Of a stretch of 64,000 nt of DNA, positions 55,665 to 64,000 are shown one piece after another. The notes below the pieces were generated by a model. It saw only the letters and a program-made list of their open reading frames with translations, did not search any database and was not told the origin of the DNA. The position numbers were made by a program, and so were the translations under genes. How positions within the stretch are numbered: the stretch's first letter is position 1; every line of letters begins with the position of its first letter. The stretch comes from Pardosa pseudoannulata (lineage: Eukaryota; Arthropoda; Arachnida; Araneae; Lycosidae), in assembly GCA_032207245.1 (NCBI GenBank), contig CM063507.1:96285406-96349405 (forward strand), read 5' to 3'.

Positions 55665-57500
55665 CTAATCACACATTCTGAACCATTTAAAATTTTTTTT
55701 GCAATAAAAAAGTTATACGATCATATTTACTCATACATAACGCTACCTCCTTTCTTTGAAAGAAAAATAAAGGGAAAATGTTTATCTTGTTTTTAACATT
55801 TACCATTAATATGATATGGAAGTGACTATCAACTGATAAGAGGACAAAATGAATCAACCTTCAATGTTTTTCCAAGATCATTCTTCAGCCAACTTCATTT
55901 TTTAGCTTTTGATACTGAGAACTAAAGAATCTTAACACTTTATCTCTTAAACTCCATGCCATAAACATGACAATCTTTAGGTTCTAGGCAACATACCCAA
56001 GAATTTGCTGACAACTGCTAATGAACAGTTACTGTCATATTCTTACATAAAAGCAGTTTTACTAGGAGTGTTATTTATCAACTAGCATATAGTCCATCAT
56101 ATGACGGGATTAATAAAATTTTTAATATTCCAGAACTGTTAAGTACCCAATGAGGAAGGTAAAAAAGGGTTTGTTTTTTGGATGAGAACTATCTGGTTCA
56201 CTCTCAATAATTTATTTATCTTCATACTCCTCTATAGTCTCCCGATCCTGTAATGCAGTTTAGAATCACATTGAGTTCATTTATTCAAACCGTGTGGTAT
56301 AATAAACAAACACACAAAAGAACAAACTTCTTAATTTCCAAATATATATAAATTAAAAGTTAGATATTTATTAGTCCGTGAAATAAGACTCCTAGACTTA
56401 TATAAAAAGGATTTATTGTTAATACCAATGGTAAAAGTTTCATTGTAACAAAAAATAATCGATGATTAAATTTAAAATTATCACGTAGGTACCTGTTCTA
56501 TTATTTAAGCAAAATAAAAGAAAATCATTAACGTAATATCTAAGTTCAGTAATAAAAGATATTAAAATAGTGTAGACAATATTTAAATAGTTTAAAATAT
56601 GAAATGATTAAAGGAATGACGTCAAAATGATAGAAAAAATTGTTATTTTTACCTATTTATTAAGTGATAAATGGATAAATTGAATCGCCTGCTCTTAACC
56701 GGGGAAAATAGGGCTTCAAATAATGGCATTAAACTCTCGAAAAGGAGGGAAGGGTTGGATTTCGAACGTTTTAAAGACGACAGTATTTTTTGCTGTGACA
56801 TGAAGCATATTTATACTAGAATCAGATCGATAGTTCAGGAGAAGATAAACTTAATTCTCTTTGAATGGATGCCTCTATCCATTCCAGGTCCAACCGCTTC
56901 ATAAATTGGAGGACAGACGTACAGATAATTTAGGCTATTATTATATAGGGGATTATTAATATCGATTATTTATCAATATTTGGTTAAGATTTCTCTCATT
57001 TAATTTTCTTCTTAGAATACGTATATTGTGAAATTTCATGAAGCAGCAAAAATTATTCCTAGTATAATACATACCTAGAGTATTTGTCCTATGTTTATGA
57101 GAAAAAATAGTTGTGCTTAAGTAAATATGGTAACAATTTATGTTAAAAGAAAGAGATAAACTTAATAATAATATTTTTTGAAGACAAACTTTGGAATTAT
57201 AAAAAAAAAAAAAAATTCTACTTTTGAAACAGTTACAGTATATTTAAAATAGGTTATTAATTGAAAAATAGTTTTGATCAGTATGAAAGTGTAATCTGAC
57301 AGATCTGCAGACTTTAAAAATGTATAAAGTATATTAAAAATTAGTGTAAATTAAAATGATTAAGTGTTTTTCTATGAATTTAAACAGGCATTCAAGTTTT
57401 ACTTCTGTAGTGTAACTAAATTAAATGTATTACAAAGGCATGTATGTATATGCATACATAAACGCACATGTAGACACATATTTTCATACAAGTCAGTCCC
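55665..57500. other. AT-rich intergenic DNA
   Basis: Nothing is firmly recognised. A 77-codon plus-strand frame at 56671-56904 is less AT-rich (contains LNRLLLTGENRASNN) but has no known motif and no visible splice context. Confidence 0.35.
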
Positions 57501-57503
57501 CCC

Positions 57504-57549
<46 letters not shown>

Positions 57550-57550
57550 G

Positions 57551-57712
57551 ATGTGGGCTCGGTCTCGCCTCTCCAACACGACGATGCCATTGGCGCTGCC
57601 GTCGCCAGGACCTCTTTTCCGTGAGTTTTTTCCTACAGAAGAGAGAGCTGCGATGACGACTGTAGACGTATTCGGAATGAGAACTTTTTCCGACGCTTGC
57701 GCCATGTTTTAA
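57551..57712 (+). CDS. GC-rich small open frame (53 codons), unknown
   Basis: Directly after an AT microsatellite comes a sharply GC- and CpG-rich block. The plus strand is open from ATG 57551 to TAA 57712, with motifs PLALPSPGPLF, REFFPTEERAA and VDVFGMRTFSDACAMF. AATAAA follows about 60 bases past the stop. The minus strand is also open from an ATG at 57705, so the coding direction is uncertain. I recognise no family on either strand. It could be a small gene, an exon, a retroposed fragment or foreign DNA. Confidence 0.3.
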   Translation: MWARSRLSNTTMPLALPSPGPLFREFFPTEERAAMTTVDVFGMRTFSDACAMF

Positions 57713-59693
57713 AATGATTATGTATTTTATGTTTTTGTTTGTGTGTAACGTGCTCCCTCAAAAGTGTCTTAATAAATTATTTCAGAGCAAAGGAGTTTGA
57801 AGCTATTTTCTAAACCAGAAGCCCACATATATTAAAAAAAGAAAAAAAAGAGAATATTTCAGGGAGTAAGGGAGTGAAAAGATACATGTTGTTAATGTGT
57901 GTGTGTGTTTGCAGTGTATACATACATGCCAGTGCTTTTTGTGTACGTATAGACATTCATGAACATGCATAATTAAACAATATAAAAGCTAGAAAAGAAT
58001 TATTCATGCACTTTTAAATGAATTTTAATCTAATAAAATCTTTATAAAATCAAAACTATTTTACCTATTTTTTTCATACATACTATTTTTATGGAACACC
58101 ATTTTATATATGGTATATTGATACTGCGATCCTGATTTAATTTTAATAATGAAATGACTACATAAAATGAGTTTTCTATTTTAATTCTACAGAAAAAATT
58201 TATAAAAACCATCAAAAGGGGGTAAAACCAGTAAAATGTTAATACAGAAAAATTGATCACAACCATTATTTTCTGTCCCATTATAATTCCAATAAAAACA
58301 GTCATAGAAATATTTGGCAACTGCACAATTTGTAAAAAATGAATCTGAAAGCATTTCAAACATAAAATCAAATGGTATATAAGTATATATAAATATAAAA
58401 AAGCTGTATAAATGCAACAACTAACAAAGTAAAAGCAATCAACAAAAGAAACAACACTTGAAAATTTTGCCAAATACATACGGATCAAAAATGGCACAGT
58501 ATAACTTTGTAGAATATTTTATACATACCTATATACAACTATGTATAGAAACTGTCAAAAAAACAGACATACAAACATATATAAACTTTAAAAGCAAACC
58601 ACACTAAATTTTATGCAAATACATGAAGTTGATATATTAATATATTATTGTAAATGATTTGATTTTAAACCAGTTTGAGCAAATACATTCAGACATAGAA
58701 AAGTAACTGTAGAGGTGGTACAATATTCCTAAAACGAACAAATGTGTCTGAAAGTTAATATGAACTTTAAATTTGTCTTAAGATAACAAATCACAACCAA
58801 ACAGGAATCAATATTCAATTCAACAACAATGAAATTGTACCTATAAAAAGGAATTAGCTGTATTTTCACAAAATAAGAGCTCTTATGTTATCGAGTTCAC
58901 GTAAAAAAGAGCAATAAGTAGTGACAGCACTATGATTGGGTGTACAATAATCCCTTGCAAACTGCATACTGGTATTGCAAAATGCTGCAAAAGTAGAGTC
59001 ATACCTTCTCATCAAAAGGCTTTCTTCCTTCCTTAACATAAAAATACGTAAAAAATTGTAAAATACTTATTTGTCAAGTACTTTATATTAACCATATCTC
59101 ATTAGAATTTAACCTTAAAACTGCACTACGAGATTCAATATTGTATTTTATCATATTTGATAAAAATTTAGTCATATATATTTTCTTCATTTTCATAAAT
59201 GAATATATAAATGCACACTTTTACTTGTACTTAGCAATGAACTGATATACAAGAAACTGATTTACTACATCAAGGCATAACACACTCTACAAAGTATTTT
59301 ATTTATACTTTAAGAAATAACTTGAGCAAGTATAAGTTTTTTTGGGGAAAAGATGTTTAGTAACAAAAATTCTAGAACTGATGAAATATATTTGCAGTAG
59401 AGTTCAATGGATAAGACATGTATTTAAATTCAAGGTAAATTGTGATGTAACTTTGATTGTATTTAAAATTTCTAGACTCCCTAACGAGTAATAGGCTTAT
59501 CAAATAGTAGAAGGATGAATAAAATTACAAAAGATAAACAGTTGAATATCTCTATGAAATGGATAAGACATGTTAAAAATATATGTATGGTAAACTAGGA
59601 GTAATTAAATAGGGCAATGTCTTCTGAACATAAATATAGATAGCTGTACATTTATAAAATACAAAGGTAATAATATTTCCATCTTCAGCAAGT
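57713..59693. other. AT-rich intergenic DNA
   Basis: GT microsatellite at about 57896-57910. A 151-codon minus-strand frame at 58042-58497 is dominated by Phe, Ile and Tyr codons, as AT-rich random sequence would be. I do not count it as a gene. Confidence 0.45.
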
Positions 59694-59858
59694 TTTGGGT
59701 TTGGAGCACTACGGTTTGCTTTTTGCAACACGAGGGCTAATGAGACCGGGACCTACAGTTTAAAGCCGATTCCGAACGGCTTAGTGCCATAGTGGGATTC
59801 GAACCCACGAACTCTGGTTCCAAAAACCAGCACTCTAACCATTCGGCCATTGTACGAA
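59694..59858 (-). mobile_element. tRNA-derived SINE, copy 5
   Basis: The exact 11-bp duplication CTTCAGCAAGT lies at 59683-59693 and 59859-59869. The minus strand shows the A box (ATGGCCGAATGGTTAGAG), the B box GGTTCGAATCCC and the family body. About 20 bp are missing from the middle relative to the 184-bp copies (after the B box). Confidence 0.9.
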
Positions 59859-59869
59859 CTTCAGCAAGT

Positions 59870-60877
59870 AATACTAGTTCTGCCAATACTTTTTATATAT
59901 CGCAGAATTTTTCCCTTGGATGATAAAGAGGCATATTTGTCATAAATTACATTGCATAATAATTGCTCTAGTACTTTATATGAACTATGTATTGCATTCC
60001 AAAATCTAAATTCTATTATGTAAAAATCTACAAATTCATTGCCACTTCTACTAGAAAATTTTATTTATTAACCTCATCAATAACAGCTTGATACTTTGAA
60101 AATGCAGTTTTTCTATAAGTCTGATTTAGGAACAATATATTTATTTTTGAGAATCTTACAATTTAATTTAATTTGCATTAATTCTGAGTTTCTTTTAATG
60201 GAATTTCCGTTTAATATGATATAAATTACTCTGATTTGTCTTATTTCTATATTTCCAAATGCATTTTTCAAGTTGAATTAATTCTAAGTCTCATATAACA
60301 TGATATAAATGAATCTGATTTCTCTTATGCCATCGTGTCCATACAATGCATTTCCTGATTTGAACTAATTGAGTTTCATATAACACTGTTTTGATGTAAC
60401 ACAATGTAAATTAATTGAGCTACAGGAGACTTAATTGTACAATGTACACTTATTTACCATTCAATTGTATTTTATCAAAATATTTAAGAAGATATTTTAA
60501 TAACTTTACTCATTTATGTCTGCATATATATACATTGCACTTGATCATCTTTTGATTTATACTGCACAGATTCCATTTCAGTATTACTACTTATTATTAA
60601 TCTTATAATAATATATATTTAAATGCAAAAAAATCTCTTATTAAATGCTTCTTTGTAATATCATCATAATTTTAGACCAATATAAGCAGTTTGCAAGGGA
60701 TTGCTGAGATTCATCATTATAACAAGTGATCACATTATAAAGCAAGAAGAATGACTAAAAAAATGAGTACTGTGTGAAGTGTAGCATTCACAACAAAAGG
60801 AAATATTTTTTAACTGCTCACGTTCACTTGAGATTCACACATAGTGGATGGAAAGAGAGCATGGATTGAGGGCTCTT
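59870..60877. other. Probable LRP1 3' UTR and flanking DNA
   Basis: This lies immediately downstream of the LRP1 stop on the minus strand. Several AATAAA-like hexamers exist, but in such AT-rich DNA none can be singled out as the polyadenylation signal. No other feature is seen. Confidence 0.4.
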
Positions 60878-61057
60878 TTACGCAAGAGGATGTTTCCCTT
60901 CCCCTAAAGAACTGAGATTCGAGTGTGAAGGTCCCCCTGAGTGTCCATCTCGAAATTCAACATTAACATTATCCCCTTGAAGTAATCCCTTTTTTTCTTC
61001 TCCAGTAGATCCAACAGGGTACAAGGAGTCATACACCGGATTGGTAAAATTAGTTGC
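60878..61057 (-). CDS. LRP1: LRP1 terminal exon (cytoplasmic tail with NPVY)
   Basis: The last coding exon of a low-density lipoprotein receptor-related protein 1 orthologue starts after TTTTTCAG in phase 0 and ends with TAA at 60878-60880, giving 59 codons. It encodes ATNFTNPVYDSLYPVG, which contains the membrane-distal NPxY endocytosis motif. Then follow EEKKGLL, VNVEFRDG and the C-terminal KHPLA, close to the LRP1 tail layout (TNFTNPVY, a charged linker, PLA end). NPxY motifs bind PTB-domain adaptors such as Dab and Shc-type proteins in the family and drive internalisation. The exon joins the one at 63593-63728 in frame. Confidence 0.9.
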   Translation of the reverse strand, partial: ATNFTNPVYDSLYPVGSTGEEKKGLLQGDNVNVEFRDGHSGGPSHSNLSSLGEGKHPLA

Positions 61058-62224
61058 CTGAAAAAGAAAAAAATTTAATTACATAAATATTCCCTTTACA
61101 CATCTAGTTAGAAAATCTGTATATTTCTGAATACTGTATGTACCGAGGTACTTTCCCACGGTGATCTGCACAAGCATGCACAGCTGTGGGAAGATTTTCC
61201 TAGAAGAATTTAGGACTCCAATTGTTCACGTGAAGTTTAGGGACCCCTGCAGAGAAGGTATAGATCATGGAATGGCAGCGTAACGGTCAAGCTTGCACAG
61301 AGATGTAACCGTGAGTTATGGGAGCAGGGGCTAAAAAGTAATATCAGCTTGCACAAAAGGGGCTACTTTAATGTGCCCACCTGCAATCCCGAAGGGCATA
61401 CAGATGTGGGAAAATTTCCCAAAAACAAGTGATTGGAGAGGAAACAAAAAGGGGTGTTGGAACCGAGGTGAGGAGTTTGGAAACGAAGTTAAGGAGAGGA
61501 GTCTAAGTCGGGAGTCGAGAGAAGTGGGACAAGAATCCACCAGCACCAACTTGTCCCGTGCACCCGAACACACAGACCGACTCACTGTATGAGGAAAGCC
61601 TCTAGCTGACCCTCTGCACCAACTGAAGACCGACATATAGCATGAGAAAAGCCCCTGTGCCTTTAATGGAGGTAATTTATAAAATAATATTTACAGTCAC
61701 TTAACTTAGGCCTCTTAATAAATAAATCTTATGATTGAATAATAGTTCTTTATAAAGAGAATTGTAATAATTATAATATAAATAATTGATGATTATGATA
61801 TATGATAACCAAGGATCTATTTGTAAATGAATGTACAGAATAAATGTCTGAATCTCAATATCAAGTATATTCTTTCTGTGTTTCCCTTTTGTAACCGAAC
61901 ACTGGTGTTTAGGTTGCAAGTACATTACAACACTGTGTATAAACCGAGAGTGCAATTTTTTATTTTCAAAAACTTACCCAAAATTCAAAATCCACACAAA
62001 AGCTGAAACAACATTTTGTAACATTCAAATATGTCTCCATCACATTGCTGTAATATAAAATGCTAAAAACTTTTTTTGAAGCAGCTTCCAATTTTAGTAC
62101 CATGGAGGTAGAAGATTGGCCAGACTTTCAGGCAAATACAAGGATATTTCTTAGTACATATCAGCAGTTGTGAGAAAAAAAAAATTTAAGTTATTTCAGG
62201 CTCTTTTTTATTAGTTTCATAATG
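61058..62224. other. LRP1 intron with a GC-richer 500-bp insert
   Basis: 61130-61640 is clearly less AT-rich than the rest and is open over 70-100 codons on both strands, without known motifs. It starts near TGTACCGAGGTAC and could be an LTR or another transposon piece, but no duplication or terminal repeat is convincing. Confidence 0.4.
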
Positions 62225-62503
62225 TTATCCTAATCTGAACGAACTTTTGGGTGAGACTCCTCATTCCAAATTATTTGATTTTCTTTTTTGCACTGGTGTT
62301 TTTAAATCTCATCTAAATTTTTATTTTTTAACGTTTTAATATGAGTTTTTACCTTGTTTTTTGCTGTACTTTTTTTTTTAAATTTTAGTATTTATTTCCA
62401 ATACTTTTAAATTATTAAACTTTGTTTAATTAGGTGTTCTTTTGTTTGGCCCAGCATATCCAAACTTGGATATTGCGACAATAAACCCTAACTAACCAAC
62501 CAT
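62225..62503 (+). mobile_element. LINE (Jockey-like) 3' end in LRP1 intron
   Basis: The plus strand reads LNELLGETPHSKLFDFLF and CTGVFKSHL before a stop, matching the extreme C-terminus of the Jockey-type frame (compare FLFLKNIGF at 39320). The 3' UTR ends TTTGGCCCAGCATATCC and CTAACTAACCAACC, the same end as the 66-bp insert at 33250. Confidence 0.75.
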
Positions 62504-63592
62504 AATGTTACGCTGTCTTTTCTAGATTACTGACATGGTACTACACATATGTGACCAATGTTTTTTTTTTTTTTTACATTAATCACCAATAACAATAGTT
62601 TCAACTCTGGTAACCCTGTGAGAAAGAAGCAGTATTTCCTACATTTAAATAATATAACAAAAAATAGACACTGCTATTTTTGACAATTTATCTATTGCTT
62701 CTGGTGTATGTAGAATTATTATTATTATTTTTTTTTTTTAAGATTAGCCCAAGCACTACTGATGTACTTTTTCTATTTTGGCATGTTTATAATAAAGGTA
62801 AAAGTCAATATAAATTTATTTTTCAAATTTTGTATTTTTTCTCATTTTCAAATTTTTATTTATTTGTTGCCATTAAATATTTTTTACATTATTTTATACT
62901 TAAAAAACTGTTTCATTAGACAATTTGGCAACTTTTTGTTGCTAACTGCAAAAAACATTGCAAATAAGGATATATACTGTACCTTTCTATACATCTTTAT
63001 ATAAGCTGATCGATCCCCACTCCCCAACTTTAGGTTTATGAAAATCCCAAAAAATTCTTGACTTATACATGGAAATGTATGGTGCCTTTTGTAACTCTGC
63101 CAAAAAGGCTTTTGGATGATCCACCCCCAAAAATTTATTATTTTCATATTCCCAGAATATGAAACTTGTATTTGGGAGTAGTTGAGGATGCATAGCAGAC
63201 TAATATTCAACCTTTATGGGTGTTTGCCAGATATACTTGTCTAAACACTCCCACTGTAGATAAATTCCTCTTTTATCAATGAGCAAAAATTTTTATCTGA
63301 TGGAAAAGGATTATCAAGAGAGAGAATAGAAAGTGAACTTTAATAAAACTTGAATTTTAGTAGCTATGCATTTTGAAAATTAAAAAAAAAAAAAAAAGAA
63401 GAGAAAAATCTGAATTCCTGCAGGGAGGGGAAAATTAAAACCCTTTAGAAAGCTCTTCCTCAATATCTGTACCACTGAATTATGTACACATGTATATATA
63501 TTCATATTTATGTGCATGTGTTGCATATGAAAATAATGAAAATATTTTAACCATTTTAAGGAAAATAAGGACATAATGAATTTTTTACTGAC

Positions 63593-63728
63593 CTCATCAG
63601 CATCTTGAGATACTGAACCATTTAAGGCTTCACTAGCTTCATAGTCATAATCCTCTTTGAGGTACATAGGATTATTTATTTCAACATTTGCGGAATCTTG
63701 CATTCGTACATGCATAAATGGTAAACCC
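63593..63728 (-). CDS. LRP1: LRP1 penultimate exon (juxtamembrane tail with NPMY)
   Basis: This 136-bp exon starts after a GAATAG acceptor (AG at 63729-63730) with one base of a split codon. It ends GATGAG before GTCAGT in phase 0. It encodes [20 protein letters not shown], aligning with the juxtamembrane part of the LRP1 tail, where NVEIGNPTY is the first NPxY motif, and an acidic stretch follows (KEDYDYEA). Together with the terminal exon this gives the two NPxY motifs typical of LRP1 and tells it apart from LRP2 and LRP5/6. The transmembrane exon and ectodomain lie to the right, outside the window. Confidence 0.9.
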
Positions 63729-63858
63729 CTATTCACATAGAAAAAAAAAATTCAATCAAGTATGATGTAGTTTCAATGAACAAATATTACTCACATTGCA
63801 CAACAAATATAAATAACTATTTGCAAAAAATTATGAAAAAAATATTTAGTTTTTAATT

Positions 63859-63894
<36 letters not shown>

Positions 63895-64000
63895 TAAAGG
63901 AAGAACTTTTAAAAAAATCATTTATTTAAGATAATTGAAGAATGTGACTGTTACCAAATAAATTCATAAAAACAATTTTTATAAATACAAATTTGTTTAA
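63729..64000. other. LRP1 intron with poly(T) run
   Basis: Intronic sequence with a T homopolymer of about 33 bases at 63861-63893. No other feature is visible. Confidence 0.6.

Noticed and set aside
58042..58497. 151-codon minus-strand open frame
   Set aside because: Dominated by Phe, Ile, Tyr and Lys codons as expected of AT-rich DNA, with no motif, splice context or conservation evidence.
62884..63210. 108-codon minus-strand open frame in the LRP1 intron
   Set aside because: It lies between two well-defined LRP1 exons, lacks domain character and matches AT-rich chance expectation.

Overview
This is a 64-kb piece of an AT-rich, intron-containing animal genome. Spliced MEGF8 and LRP1 genes, BEL/Pao, Jockey-type LINE, piggyBac, hAT, mariner and pogo remnants, and tRNA-derived SINEs point to an arthropod, most likely an arachnid (inference). 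Both host genes run leftwards (minus strand). A run of 100 N at 26777-26876 is an assembly gap of conventional size.

Layout. 1-26776: the 5' part of an MEGF8 orthologue, seven exons with matching splice phases. They encode a signal peptide, CUB domain, two EGF-like modules, six kelch repeats, PSI-type cysteine modules and the start of the next extracellular region; the gene continues past position 1. Its introns carry many transposon remnants, several with exact target-site duplications. 26877-about 32200: one side of a Polinton/Maverick (adintovirus-like) element. It encodes a small basic protein, packaging ATPase, adenain-like protease, double-jelly-roll major capsid protein, core/pX-like basic protein, minor capsid (penton) protein, DDE integrase with chromodomain and a small membrane protein. 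The DNA polymerase B and the far terminus are absent and would lie in or beyond the gap. 32200-47420: a graveyard of nested mobile elements: tRNA-like SINE heads, a BEL/Pao pol remnant with a 66-bp LINE tail inserted, a 2.45-kb TTAA-bounded piggyBac with a broken transposase, a second piggyBac split by two LINEs and a hAT MITE, an 82-bp piggyBac micro-element, a satellite array of about 170-bp units, and a non-autonomous piggyBac. 47420-60877: gene-poor AT-rich DNA with microsatellites, a palindrome, a 553-bp tandem duplication, a GC-rich islet open on both strands, and a SINE. 60878-63728: the last two coding exons of an LRP1 orthologue, encoding the NPxY-bearing cytoplasmic tail.

The most notable system is the Polinton. 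Its particle genes form one tightly packed minus-strand cluster (penton, core-like, MCP, protease, ATPase) with joins of -1, 2, 3 and 45 nucleotides. All have open frames and recognisable catalytic residues, except that the ATPase appears C-terminally truncated by a frameshift. MCP plus penton would build an icosahedral shell, the ATPase would package DNA, the protease would mature the basic protein, and the integrase would insert the genome. These roles are inferred from the Polinton/adintovirus family and are not shown here.
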